Positions 15,999 to 24,523 are shown, counted from the stretch's first letter. The stretch is DNA of 40,511 bases from Candidatus Micrarchaeia archaeon (GCA_041653315.1 JBAZFO010000006.1:2185-42695); one strand, 5' to 3'. The notes: generated from the sequence alone by a model not told the origin. Translations and numbers: made by a program.

Positions 15999-17963
15999 CT
16001 ATCTCCTGGCAAGCGTCAGAGCCACGATCTCCAACTGATCTAATCGTGTAAAGTCAGCGATGTCTATGGTCATTTCTCGTCCCTGTAAATTACTGGACAC
16101 CTGAACCCGCCCTTCATCCACCTCAAAATATCCTTCATCTTCTCCGGCCTGGACCCGCACCTGAACATCGTCCCCGCAGTTCCCCAAACGTAAGGCCCGG
16201 AGCCGTTTATATCTATCAGTCCCGAAGTTCACCGGCCCAATGCGCGCTCCCGTGTGAATAGGGGCACCGTCGTCATCCGCACCCTCAAGTAGGTAGATAC
16301 CGTCCGGCCCCGCACCGTAGGCCTTGCCCTGATGGATAGCGAAGCTGTTGAAGTTGAACCCGGTGAAGTATGCGGGCTCAAAGTTCTGGCCGCTTAACGC
16401 CCAAGTATCCGTGGTGGTATCCAGGATTACGTCGGGGTTCACGATAAGGATGGACCCGGCTGCCACAAACGCTGCCACGGGGGGCATGATGAAGCCAACG
16501 GCGCTGTCGCTCCCCACCAGGATACATGGGGCGCCGGCGCCGGTGAACGCAACGAAGGCGGATACGGTGGGCTGGTCGGGAGTTCCTAACCCGCACTCCC
16601 CGGTAACCTCGACACACCCCGCCGCGATGAAAGCGGTGGTCAGGGCGGTCGGATAGATGACCTCCAGCATGGGGAAGAAGAAACCGCCCGTCTTGATGTA
16701 CCCGGCTGCAACGAACTCGCTAACCTGGGGGAAGATGGAATCGACCTGGCAGGGGGCCGTGATCGCAACGGAACCGGAGGCTGCGTACTCGTCCGGGGTG
16801 ATCGTGCCGGGGCCGGCTGAGGCCACCTGACAAGGGCCGGTGACGGCGATGTAGCCCGCAGCGGTGAAGGCGGTGACCAGAGGCGTGGGTATGAGGCAAG
16901 GGCCGGTGACCGCAACGTAACCATCAGCGGTGAAAGCATCGACTCCCGGGGTGAAAGTGTCGTAAGCCGCCTCATCGCCGCCGACGGAAATGCTACCAGA
17001 GGCGGCATAATCTGCATCAGATACAACTGCCCCGGTAACTAAAGTAGTCTCAAACGATGGTATAAAGGTAAGCGGGAAGTCTGATATAGCCGAATCGTAA
17101 GGAGGGTCGTCCGCTAAAAAACTCAGGTTAATCAGGCCATAACCAGTCAAATCATCGACACCCGGCTCAACCGTGGCCCCGAGGGCCAGCAGGACGACAT
17201 CAACTTCCCCGTCATAACTCCGAGGCATTGCCCCTTGACCATTCGTAGCCATATTGACACGAAGGCCATCTGCGAAAACTATATCTTGACTAAACTCAAT
17301 CCAAGGATTTAATTGGTTTAAATAACCATTTTCTGGATATGTCCTTGCAATTTCATCTTCTGGAAGGTCATTTGGTCCACAGTTATAAAAGTAAATACCA
17401 CCATAAGCGTGATGTTGTGCCTCGTCTTCCTCAACAAAGCACATTAAACCTAATTCAATAACTAAAACATCACCACTCTGACATTTAATTGAGTTTAATT
17501 GTATAGACGGAGGACAATAGCGATTAACTAAAACACCATTGACAAAACAAGGTGAAAATTCTGACACAAGTTCTGATGGTAAATGTTCTAATAAAATACC
17601 TCGCTCTATAGACATATCACCGCTAAAAACTCTAATCACTACTGCACTACACATTAAACTTTCAAAAGACAATTCAAATGCCGGAATCTGCCCTTTTACT
17701 GAACCACTAATTATTTGTTCTGACAATGGATCTGAAACAAATTGTAGCAATCCTCTTGCAACTGGTATCGGATAGGTAATTGAAGAGTCTCCACTACCAT
17801 ACGCACTTCCTTCATATTTTAAATAATCTCTTTTTTGATCTCTATCTAATTTTAGCCCAGGTTGCACACCAGTATAATCATAGCTATCCTTTACCCATTT
17901 ATTATATGGATCGGGATAATTATCTACATATCTACCAGCGGAATAATATAACCGAGTCGGCAT
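15999..17963 (-). CDS. Virion appendage protein with eight degenerate internal repeats
   Basis: 654 residues, ATG 17963 with SD GGTGA. Three parts are visible. Residues 1-245 are encoded by AT-rich DNA and match no family I know. Residues about 318-508 hold eight imperfect copies of a 22-29-residue unit centred on F(T/V)AAGY(I/V)AVTGPC, at about 318, 344, 366, 392, 417, 445, 470 and 499. Residues about 520-654 resemble the C-terminal module of phage tail proteins that report DFG/TDRYKRLR-type beta sheets (HTGARIGPVNFGTDRYKRLR). Several copies carry a Pro-Cys at the same place. Likely a projecting fiber or collar protein. It lies between the helical proteins and the paralogous small-protein pair. 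Confidence 0.7.
   Translation of the reverse strand: MPTRLYYSAGRYVDNYPDPYNKWVKDSYDYTGVQPGLKLDRDQKRDYLKYEGSAYGSGDSSITYPIPVARGLLQFVSDPLSEQIISGSVKGQIPAFELSFESLMCSAVVIRVFSGDMSIERGILLEHLPSELVSEFSPCFVNGVLVNRYCPPSIQLNSIKCQSGDVLVIELGLMCFVEEDEAQHHAYGGIYFYNCGPNDLPEDEIARTYPENGYLNQLNPWIEFSQDIVFADGLRVNMATNGQGAMPRSYDGEVDVVLLALGATVEPGVDDLTGYGLINLSFLADDPPYDSAISDFPLTFIPSFETTLVTGAVVSDADYAASGSISVGGDEAAYDTFTPGVDAFTADGYVAVTGPCLIPTPLVTAFTAAGYIAVTGPCQVASAGPGTITPDEYAASGSVAITAPCQVDSIFPQVSEFVAAGYIKTGGFFFPMLEVIYPTALTTAFIAAGCVEVTGECGLGTPDQPTVSAFVAFTGAGAPCILVGSDSAVGFIMPPVAAFVAAGSILIVNPDVILDTTTDTWALSGQNFEPAYFTGFNFNSFAIHQGKAYGAGPDGIYLLEGADDDGAPIHTGARIGPVNFGTDRYKRLRALRLGNCGDDVQVRVQAGEDEGYFEVDEGRVQVSSNLQGREMTIDIADFTRLDQLEIVALTLARR
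16440..17012 (-). repeat. Eight degenerate in-frame repeats inside the 654-residue protein
   Basis: Copies read as DYAASGSISVGG, FTADGYVAVTGPC, FTAAGYIAVTGPC, EYAASGSVAITAPC, FVAAGYIKTGG, FIAAGCVEVTGEC, FVAFTGAGAPC and FVAAGSILIV, with spacing of 22-29 residues. The DNA is GC-rich and diverged, so the repeat is clearer at protein than at base level. Confidence 0.7.
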
Positions 17964-17971
17964 ATCTTCAC

Positions 17972-18367
17972 CTACACTGTAATCGTGGGAACAATCTGAA
18001 TACCTTTGCCATTCACTACATAGATAGGACTATACAAATAATCGAGGCTTAAAAGTATCCCAGTTGTCCCGGTCAGGCTGGTACAAATAAAACTCCCATA
18101 AATCAGTCCAAAGTCTGCACCACTAGCCTGGAAGGTTTGTACAGCATAATCCGCTTGACTACCATTTATGTCCCAAACCCCCCGAGTCAGGGCGATGCGA
18201 GCATAGCCGCCCGTGGTGGGTTCGGTAAGGTCGGCCAGGGCGACGGACACCAACGGTGGTACGGCATCCATGTGTAATCCCAAATAGAGCGTAGTGTCCA
18301 CCGCCTGCGCTCCGAACAGGATATTTAGGATACGATTGCCACCTTCATCTTGCCATTGTCCAGGCAT
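17972..18367 (-). CDS. Small virion appendage protein, paralog A
   Basis: 131 residues with SD AAGGGGA before ATG 18367. Pattern: MPGQWQDEGGNRILNILFGA, then TTLYLGLHMDAVPP, then ADLTEPTTGGYARIALTRGV, then a beta-rich C-terminus. The LYLGL…DLTEPTTGGYARI core recurs in the adjacent 134-residue protein, and in looser form in the 233-residue protein at 20907-21608. I recall this core ('LYxN…DxxEaxxxGYaRv') from phage minor tail/appendage proteins of unknown structure. It shares a perfect 42-base DNA segment with its neighbour. Probably a capsid or tail decoration. Confidence 0.7.
   Translation of the reverse strand: MPGQWQDEGGNRILNILFGAQAVDTTLYLGLHMDAVPPLVSVALADLTEPTTGGYARIALTRGVWDINGSQADYAVQTFQASGADFGLIYGSFICTSLTGTTGILLSLDYLYSPIYVVNGKGIQIVPTITV
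18191..18232. repeat. 42-bp perfect direct repeat, copy 1
   Basis: Bases 18191-18232 are identical to 18607-18648. Both encode the DLTEPTTGGYARIA core of the two neighbouring paralogs. Identity of this length at third-codon positions implies recent duplication or gene conversion. Confidence 0.9.
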
Positions 18368-18378
18368 TAAGTTCCCCT

Positions 18379-18783
18379 TTAACTGGCATTCAATGCTGCA
18401 ATAACTATAACTGGAACGGTATCAAGGACATTGTATGGTCCATCCGAGAACTGTTCGATAGCGATAAGAACTCCATCTCCACTTGCGGCATCACAGATAA
18501 ACCAACCGTCGATAGTCCCCCAATCATCCCCGGATGGAGTAAAGGTTTTAGCCGCAGCCGTTATTTGCCCTGTGCCGGCCGTCAAGGTAAAATCAGCAGG
18601 TGGAATGGCGATGCGAGCATAGCCGCCCGTGGTGGGTTCGGTAAGGTCAGCCAACACCGTATCGGCTTCTGGAGGGTCCCCGTCGTTATAAAAAAGACCC
18701 AAATAAATATCTGGGGGCGTAGCCTCTTTAAAAAAGACATCCATCAACTGATTAACGCCAACTGCGGGCCAAATGCCTGGCAT
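18379..18783 (-). CDS. Small virion appendage protein, paralog B
   Basis: 134 residues with SD AAGGAGA before ATG 18783. Starts MPGIWPAVGVNQLMDVFFKE and carries IYLGLFYNDGDPPEAD followed by LADLTEPTTGGYARIAIPPA. It aligns over its whole length with the neighbouring 131-residue protein, but outside the 42-base shared segment the two have clearly diverged. The beta-rich C-terminus (TIDGWFICDAASGDGVLIAI) matches 'LIYGSFICTSLTGTTGILLS' of the paralog. Structural role inferred. Confidence 0.7.
   Translation of the reverse strand: MPGIWPAVGVNQLMDVFFKEATPPDIYLGLFYNDGDPPEADTVLADLTEPTTGGYARIAIPPADFTLTAGTGQITAAAKTFTPSGDDWGTIDGWFICDAASGDGVLIAIEQFSDGPYNVLDTVPVIVIAALNAS
18607..18648. repeat. 42-bp perfect direct repeat, copy 2
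   Basis: Second copy of the 18191-18232 segment, in the same orientation, about 416 bases away. Confidence 0.9.
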
Positions 18784-18793
18784 AACTTTCTCC

Positions 18794-19936
18794 TTATAAA
18801 TCCTTCGCGTTGTTCTGTAGATATGTTCTAATTTGAGCCGCTGTAACTGCCGGATACCATGACTTAATTAAAGCCGCCGCAGCAGCGACGACCGGACAAG
18901 CTGCCGAAGTGCCACTATCGCAAAAATAAAGCCAATCGGAACCAGGAATCGCTATATCGGTATAGGTGAAACCAGCCAAGGGTCCAACTATAGCCACACC
19001 TGGCGCCGCCACATCAACCTCTGATCCCCGGCTGGACCAGTCTGCTACCCGGTTATGGAAATCTGTAGCTGCTACGGCGATAACTGAGTCATACTTACCT
19101 GGATATCCTACTGGGTAAGTATCAGGACCATCGTTGCCTGCCGAAGCTATGAGCAAAAGTCCTGCGGCTGCGGCTGCTATACAAGCGGCTTCTAAAATCG
19201 AATCCTCTTCTTGTTGCCCAAGACTCATGCTAACAATATGTAGGCCGTGCTCCCGAGCCCAATCAATACCTGCGGCAACATCAGCAGCATAACCGCTACC
19301 AGCGGAATCAAGCACCTTGCACACATAAAGATCAACCCCAGGCGCAATTCCTTTAAAACTTCCTGGAAGGTTATTATGTTGCTCTGCGATAATTCCACAA
19401 CACCATGTTCCGTGATCCATGTCGTCTTCAGGATCACTGGTGTCATTCACAAAATCATAGCCACCCTTATAAGGAGTAAATCCCTCATTCCAAAATGCCG
19501 GGTGAGCTTTTTGGATTCCGGAGTCAATAACGCAAAGTTTCACTCCTTGCCCAAATATCCCTTTTCCCCAAGCGTACCCGGCGTTTATTTTCTTGGGACC
19601 CCAATCTATATTCACGCCTGCCGGATTATAGGGCTGAACCGGGGTGTTATGGTAAGTTTCATAATCCGCAATCCTAACCTTGGGTGACTCTTTAACCGCC
19701 GCCACAAGAGGGTCCGCCCGTAGTGCAGCAACTCCAGCATCATCGGTATTCACGGTAAAAATGCGGTTATCCCAGCCCATCGTCCATTTGCGCTTAGTGC
19801 CATAATCCTGTGCAAGTTTATTGGAAACTTCGATTATCGCCTTGGGCAAACCTGTGACCGCAGGGCCTTTTAGGTGGACAGTGACCGTCCGCTTTTTAGG
19901 CCTAAAATCCACTCGGCAAGATTTATTCTCAAACAT
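18794..19936 (-). CDS. Subtilisin-like serine protease (S8 family), phage-encoded
   Basis: 380 residues; SD AAGGA before ATG 19936. Residues about 17-92 look like an I9-type inhibitory propeptide (VTVHLKGPAVTGLPKAIIEV … VAALRADPLVAAVKESPKV). The catalytic triad is complete: Asp138 in KLCVIDSG, His175 in DDMDHGTWCCGIIAE, Ser344 in CDSGTSAACPVVAAAAALIK. Asn268 in IASAGNDGPD gives the oxyanion hole. No signal peptide or transmembrane segment. It sits among virion appendage genes in the same leftward unit, so it may be packaged and used to trim virion proteins or degrade host surface or capsule proteins. The family call is firm; the substrate is unknown. Confidence 0.93.
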   Translation of the reverse strand: MFENKSCRVDFRPKKRTVTVHLKGPAVTGLPKAIIEVSNKLAQDYGTKRKWTMGWDNRIFTVNTDDAGVAALRADPLVAAVKESPKVRIADYETYHNTPVQPYNPAGVNIDWGPKKINAGYAWGKGIFGQGVKLCVIDSGIQKAHPAFWNEGFTPYKGGYDFVNDTSDPEDDMDHGTWCCGIIAEQHNNLPGSFKGIAPGVDLYVCKVLDSAGSGYAADVAAGIDWAREHGLHIVSMSLGQQEEDSILEAACIAAAAAGLLLIASAGNDGPDTYPVGYPGKYDSVIAVAATDFHNRVADWSSRGSEVDVAAPGVAIVGPLAGFTYTDIAIPGSDWLYFCDSGTSAACPVVAAAAALIKSWYPAVTAAQIRTYLQNNAKDL

Positions 19937-19947
19937 GACAGTCCTTG

Positions 19948-20895
19948 CTATAATGAATTATGTGGCTTAACATAAAGATCCCATGATTCCGGTGAATCCA
20001 ATTCTTCTTTAGCAAAAACAGTATCGGGATATACCTGCCCTGGTTCCTTACGATATAATTTATTATTATTGTATGCTTCTTCTGTAGTATCATAACTTAC
20101 AATATTATCCCATAACTCTGGATAATAATTACCTACACTACAATACAAATAAATCTCTCTCTTGTAATAAATTGTTTCTTCAATAGCATACGGATAGTAC
20201 CTAATAATAACTATAACTAATATTGGCCCAATTATCGCTTTATATCCTAAAAAAATAATTCCTTCATCCGTAGTTTCTTCAAATAATAATTGAATTTGTT
20301 CAGTTAATCCTAAATCTAACCCATCTGGACCATCTGTAGGGCCTGACAATGATATTGTTCCTGTAAACATGGAAAATGAATAACTTCCGCCACTTCCAGA
20401 TATATTGAATATATTTTCACCTACTCTTGGGATGCCATCATAAAAACCCATTACATATTGCGGAATACCATCTTGGAGCAAAACTTTTACTTCATCGCCA
20501 CAGCGAAAACTTAAAAGGGCATTATTATTAAAATCTGTAGCTAGGGCACCAGACACGTCCCAATAATGCGGCCTCGAATGATAAAAAAGCGGAATGTAAT
20601 CACTGACACCCCAATCCCCTTCAACCTTTACAGAAGACCAAATAATTATTGATGTTGGTAGATTATTTTCCCAATAGAATGCCGTGGAGCCATCGCCACC
20701 GTCCCCGATGACTCCTTTGGCGTAAGTTGTCTTGCAAACATCCGCAAAGTCAGAATGATTAATACGGTAACTGTCCGTGTATTTTTCTTCGACAATCAAA
20801 GATGCCGCATTAACGGAACTCGCAGCTATCCCCGCTGGGATAGAACTCGCTATTGCATAGATACCAGTTGGTGCCAGGGTAATCAGGTCAGTCAT
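19948..20895 (-). CDS. AT-rich hypothetical virion protein
   Basis: 315 residues, ATG 20895. The first 30 residues form a hydrophobic/Ala segment (LAPTGIYAIASSIPAGIAAS); the rest is Tyr/Ser/Asn-rich and beta-like, with a hydrophobic patch around residues 218-228 (GPILVIVIIRYYP). Base use is strikingly AT-rich (about 27% GC in the line at 20101) compared with neighbours. This is a strong sign of acquisition from a different source or of relaxed appendage evolution. No motif recognised. Probably a fiber, spike or similar projecting protein by position. Confidence 0.6.
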   Translation of the reverse strand: MTDLITLAPTGIYAIASSIPAGIAASSVNAASLIVEEKYTDSYRINHSDFADVCKTTYAKGVIGDGGDGSTAFYWENNLPTSIIIWSSVKVEGDWGVSDYIPLFYHSRPHYWDVSGALATDFNNNALLSFRCGDEVKVLLQDGIPQYVMGFYDGIPRVGENIFNISGSGGSYSFSMFTGTISLSGPTDGPDGLDLGLTEQIQLLFEETTDEGIIFLGYKAIIGPILVIVIIRYYPYAIEETIYYKREIYLYCSVGNYYPELWDNIVSYDTTEEAYNNNKLYRKEPGQVYPDTVFAKEELDSPESWDLYVKPHNSL

Positions 20896-20906
20896 GGGTT
20901 ACCCCA

Positions 20907-21608
20907 TTATGAACCACTTGCGAGTGCCATCTTGTGATCCCAGGTGATAGATTGGCCGACAGCCGTCACAGCGATCCCACTCGCGAAGGCCCAAACTCCA
21001 AGTAACCGTTTATAAGCGTCGCCCGTGGTCGAAGTATTTGAAACGGCCACTTTTGCCCCGGCGACCCACAATTCCTCACCATCTTGGAAGGTGCCAGTTT
21101 TGGTTTTAATGTCGATGTACCCGGCCCCGGCAGCCGCCCATGTGCCCGATTGCAAGCTCACCCCAGTAACAACGCCGGTCGCCGCGCTGGTATGCCCGGT
21201 CACGGTGTCGCCTACCTTAATCTCGGTCACAGCACCGTCGAAGGGGATGACGTAGGAGATTGCGAAAACTCCATAAACTGTCTTGGCATCAGCCACGTCA
21301 GTTGCGGTGAACGTCCAGGTCTGCACCGCATTGTCGTAATCCGCCTGAGCCTTACCTGTAGCGTTCGTATAGACGAACCACTTGTCGGCGGTCAGGGCGT
21401 TCTCCACAATATCGTTGGACAGCGCAATCGGCGCATACCCCCGGCCCCCGCCCGTAGCGAGTTCGGTCAGGCTATCAATAGTCATCGAACCATCTGTCCC
21501 CGCTTGATTACTGTAGAGCCCCAGGACCTGCGCTTTTTGCAAGAGGATCGCCTTGAGCATTTCTTTTTCGCCCGAGTTCGGGACATAAATCGCTGTACTT
21601 GTTGCCAT
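20907..21608 (-). CDS. Virion appendage protein, distant third paralog of the LYLGL/TGGYARI family
   Basis: 233 residues, SD TAGGAG before ATG 21608. LQKAQVLGLYSNQAGTDGS followed by SLTELATGGGRGYAPIALSN lines up with LYLGL…DLTEPTTGGYARIAL of the two smaller proteins. About 70 residues (GAVTEIKVGDTVTGHTSAAT onward) are inserted in the C-terminal half, resembling a beta-sandwich module. The end (GVWAFASGIAVTAVGQSITW) matches the 'GxF…' strand of the family. Likely virion surface protein. Confidence 0.7.
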   Translation of the reverse strand: MATSTAIYVPNSGEKEMLKAILLQKAQVLGLYSNQAGTDGSMTIDSLTELATGGGRGYAPIALSNDIVENALTADKWFVYTNATGKAQADYDNAVQTWTFTATDVADAKTVYGVFAISYVIPFDGAVTEIKVGDTVTGHTSAATGVVTGVSLQSGTWAAAGAGYIDIKTKTGTFQDGEELWVAGAKVAVSNTSTTGDAYKRLLGVWAFASGIAVTAVGQSITWDHKMALASGS

Positions 21609-21623
21609 ATCTTTTCTCCTATC

Positions 21624-22889
21624 TTACGAAGTGAATAACTGCCCGTTCTCACGAATCAACCCGATCTCAGTATCCTCCGCTGCAACCGGAACCCCACTTA
21701 TCGAAAAGATGATCTGCGGTCTACCCTCTCGCACCCGGTACAAGCTAGCCCCCTGGGTTCGGGACACGATCCTCAGCCGGTGTTCCGTAAGGTGAGTCAG
21801 GTTCCCCCCATGGGTCCCCACAACTACACCCGTTGGCGACATCCATACCGGCGTGGGTATCTTTGAGGATGTAGCGAAGATGGTTGATAGCACCGCCCCT
21901 CCCGCCATGTTGACTGGCATTTCTGCCATGACCATCATACCGGGGACCGCCCCGTCACCCACCCGCTTCATCACCATCTTGCCGGGCTCCGTTCCATCCA
22001 GATACCAGGTGGAGGTGAAAGAACTGGCGTACAGCCCCGTGGTAACCGGGGCCACCATGATCAGATCCTCAAGGAAGGGGACGTAATTCTTCACCCGGAA
22101 CCACTCGTACTGGAAAGGGTCGGAGTAGGACAACTTCTTCCCAGCACACCCCCAGATACGACCGAAGGCTTGGCAGAAGTCAGTGAACCCCAGGGGTGGG
22201 GCCACGGTGAAGGAGGGGAGAGGTATTGCCTGGGGCACTTGCCCCGTGACCACCCCGCCCACCACGTTCGCCAGGAATAGTTCTTTCCCGTTGGGATGAG
22301 TAACCCAGGTCTGAGCACCGGAGGGCAGGTTATTCAGCTTAATTCCCTGGGGAGCGCCGTCGAAAGTTACCTGAGTCAGCCCCCCATTCCCACCGATACG
22401 GCCATATGCCGCCAGGGTGTACGCCAGGATGTAAGTCCCAGGGGGCATGTCGCCGGAGACGATACTGACCTCCGGGGCCGGGGGGAGGGCTACCCCCCAG
22501 GACCGCACCGTCATATCATCGAGGTACAAAATCCCCTGCCAGTACGGGGTGGACATGAAAACCTTATTGTCGATCTCAGCGTAAGTCATCCGGGCGTCGG
22601 GGCCGGTCACTGTGTCAATCGCCGTGGCCGTGACCCCTTCCACCCGGTAAAGCACCCCCGCCGCTACCACCAACATCACGCTCCCGGACCACAGACTATG
22701 TGCCCCAGGTAAGGTGATCTTCTTGGCATGCCCTTGACGCTGAATAAGCACCCCTCCGTCCGTCACCTCAGCGTTCAAGATGAAGGAAGGAGTGATCCGA
22801 CGCTCATCGTCCAGGAGCTTACCCGGCATCTCAGGGAGATTATTCATCCCGTTAAAGCCAAGGGCAGTAATGGGTTTGGAGGCCTTCAT
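21624..22889 (-). CDS. Beta-propeller-like tail nozzle / stabilization protein
   Basis: 421 residues, ATG 22889 directly after the stop of the adaptor gene. The N-terminus (ALGFNGMNNLPEMPGKLLDD … LNAEVTDGGVLIQRQGHAKK) and RIWGCAGKKLSYSDPFQYEW are typical of phage nozzle/tail 'stabilization' proteins that form six-bladed beta-propeller-like folds below the adaptor. Many short hydrophobic strands with Gly turns fit that. It follows the adaptor gene, as in short-tailed phages. Family assignment inferred from pattern and synteny. Confidence 0.65.
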   Translation of the reverse strand: MKASKPITALGFNGMNNLPEMPGKLLDDERRITPSFILNAEVTDGGVLIQRQGHAKKITLPGAHSLWSGSVMLVVAAGVLYRVEGVTATAIDTVTGPDARMTYAEIDNKVFMSTPYWQGILYLDDMTVRSWGVALPPAPEVSIVSGDMPPGTYILAYTLAAYGRIGGNGGLTQVTFDGAPQGIKLNNLPSGAQTWVTHPNGKELFLANVVGGVVTGQVPQAIPLPSFTVAPPLGFTDFCQAFGRIWGCAGKKLSYSDPFQYEWFRVKNYVPFLEDLIMVAPVTTGLYASSFTSTWYLDGTEPGKMVMKRVGDGAVPGMMVMAEMPVNMAGGAVLSTIFATSSKIPTPVWMSPTGVVVGTHGGNLTHLTEHRLRIVSRTQGASLYRVREGRPQIIFSISGVPVAAEDTEIGLIRENGQLFTS

Positions 22890-22892
22890 GGG

Positions 22893-23615
22893 CTACATTC
22901 CTGAGCCATAGTGGTAAGGTTTTCCCCCGATGGGGTCTCTGCCACCGGTACGCCGGGGCGGATGGAAATTGATCTGAAAATACCCGAGTAACCCCGTCCC
23001 CTGACCACGGGCGCCGAAAAGCCCCTTAGCCAACTCCCCTTGCCAATATTGCAAGGGGCCAGCGGTGAATGCGAAGTCGGTAACCTGGTCCACAATAAAC
23101 TGGTAGTTCTTGATGATGATCTTGGGGTAGATCACCTGGGGGATGAAATTGAACGGGATGCAGTCGCACACATCGCTGGCATCGACCAGGGCCGCGGGCT
23201 TTTGGTAGAACCACAGGTTCAGAATGTCCTCTGCCAGTGGGTGAACCCCCAGCATAAAGTCAAGGCCCTGGGGGATAACCGCGAGCTCCCGGACATTATC
23301 TCCGGTGATCGTATGGTCTTTGCTCAGTAGGTAACGATAGTTCTTATAGATATTGTGAATGCGATAGGCTGACCCATCCGAGTTTACCCGTTTCGCCATG
23401 AACAAGTTCTTATGGAAGGAGTCCGGGAGCGACCAAAGCCAGTCGGTGGTATCCACCTCGATTTCATAAGGAGTCACCATGGCCAGAGGCGGCAAGTCGT
23501 AATCGGTGGCCACTGACAGGATGGCATCGTTAATCCAGCCAACCAGCCATGAGGCCAGAGTGCCATTATCCTTGATGAGGTATCCCAACTCAGCCTGCAT
23601 CTGGCCCAGGTTCAT
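22893..23615 (-). CDS. Portal-to-tail adaptor protein (SU10-type)
   Basis: 240 residues. GGAGG lies inside the upstream ORF end, and ATG overlaps its stop (ATGA). MNLGQMQAELGYLIKDNGTL then WINDAILSVATDYDLPPLAM is the helical start of adaptor proteins such as that of phage SU10. The middle has WLWSLPDSFHKNLFMAKRVN and the conserved IPFNFIPQVIYPKIIIKNYQ helix. The C-terminus (QINFHPPRRTGGRDPIGG) is the strand-rich tail. It acts at the neck, beneath the portal. Position after the capsid module and before the nozzle-like protein agrees. Confidence 0.75.
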   Translation of the reverse strand: MNLGQMQAELGYLIKDNGTLASWLVGWINDAILSVATDYDLPPLAMVTPYEIEVDTTDWLWSLPDSFHKNLFMAKRVNSDGSAYRIHNIYKNYRYLLSKDHTITGDNVRELAVIPQGLDFMLGVHPLAEDILNLWFYQKPAALVDASDVCDCIPFNFIPQVIYPKIIIKNYQFIVDQVTDFAFTAGPLQYWQGELAKGLFGARGQGTGLLGYFQINFHPPRRTGGRDPIGGKPYHYGSGM

Positions 23616-23806
23616 TCGTAATCCTCCTCATAGCCGTCAGGCGGTTGGCCTTTCCAAGCTGGCCGGGCCTTCCACGGGGTCCCGCATTGAGGACAGCGTT
23701 TGTCGGACCCGGGGAAAAGGAGCCCCGTGATATAGTCAGATTGCGGCATCCCCAGGCGACACGCTGGATTTTGGCAGACCCGGATAGTGGTTCCGCTGTC
23801 GGACAT
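23612..23806 (-). CDS. Zinc-ribbon small protein
   Basis: 64 residues. Four cysteines in two pairs (CQNPACRLG and CPQCGTP, about 28 residues apart) form a treble-clef or zinc-ribbon site. It has an acidic C-terminus (DGYEEDYE) that encodes the SD of the next gene. It lies between the head-associated 232-residue gene and the adaptor gene. Small zinc ribbons at this place in phages are of unknown role. Confidence 0.7.
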   Translation of the reverse strand: MSDSGTTIRVCQNPACRLGMPQSDYITGLLFPGSDKRCPQCGTPWKARPAWKGQPPDGYEEDYE

Positions 23807-23809
23807 GGA

Positions 23810-24508
23810 TTACTCCATTGAGGCTGCTTCATCCCCAACAAGTTTTGCCACTCCTGCCACTCCTGCTTCGGCCATCTCGGCCATTTCCCGGTGCATGGCA
23901 TCTTTGGCGTCGCGCTCTGCCTTTTTGGCTTGCCTGGCTTCCAACGCCTTTTTCCATCCGGGAACCGGTGGCTCCGGATCGGGGGAGGGAGAAGGAGAAG
24001 GGGCTACAACCGCCGCTACCGGAGGCTGCGGGTCAACCTTCTGGCCGACCTTGGCCTCCCGGCGAGCGTTCAGGGCTGCCACGGCGCCCCAGAGGATATG
24101 TTTGGTCGGGCCGTCTGCCGGCCAATAGTTCTGCAGGGCGTCCTCATCCTCAACATATTCGCCAGTATCCATATAGACCGGATAACCGGTGCCGTCCTCA
24201 AAGGTGATTTTCCGAGTGGCAGTCTTCTGCCAGTTATCCTTGTTGGCCCACCAATGCAGGGCTTTATCCAGTTCCACCCCTTCCGGGATGACATCTCGCA
24301 ATGCCTGTTCACTCTTGATGGAGCCTCCACGAGCATACCGATAGCCGCCCTCGGGGGTCAAAATGATGATCTTCGGCACCCCGGTTCCGCCCATCCAAAA
24401 CTTGCCCGCAACCCGGACATCACCATGTTTCTTGGTTCGCAGGATCTGTGTCGGGTCGTCCGGGTCCCGCTGCTTTCTGGTTTGCTGTCTTGCTCTGTTC
24501 AATGCCAT
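23810..24508 (-). CDS. Hypothetical head-associated protein
   Basis: 232 residues, ATG 24508. It has a basic N-terminus (RARQQTRKQRDPDDPTQILR), then a compact domain (GGTGVPKIIILTPEGGYRYA), a Pro/Ser linker (APSPSPSPDPEPPVPG) and a charged C-terminal helix (ALEARQAKKAERDAKDAMHR). No known family. It follows the decoration genes and precedes the neck genes, so a head or head-completion protein is a fair guess. Confidence 0.6.
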   Translation of the reverse strand: MALNRARQQTRKQRDPDDPTQILRTKKHGDVRVAGKFWMGGTGVPKIIILTPEGGYRYARGGSIKSEQALRDVIPEGVELDKALHWWANKDNWQKTATRKITFEDGTGYPVYMDTGEYVEDEDALQNYWPADGPTKHILWGAVAALNARREAKVGQKVDPQPPVAAVVAPSPSPSPDPEPPVPGWKKALEARQAKKAERDAKDAMHREMAEMAEAGVAGVAKLVGDEAASME

Positions 24509-24523
24509 GATGTAATTACTCCT

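Noticed and set aside
14807..16051. 414-codon plus-strand open frame
   Set aside because: It lies antisense to the helical virion protein gene, whose SD, start and composition fit the leftward operon. Long antisense openings are common opposite Ala/Glu-rich helical genes.
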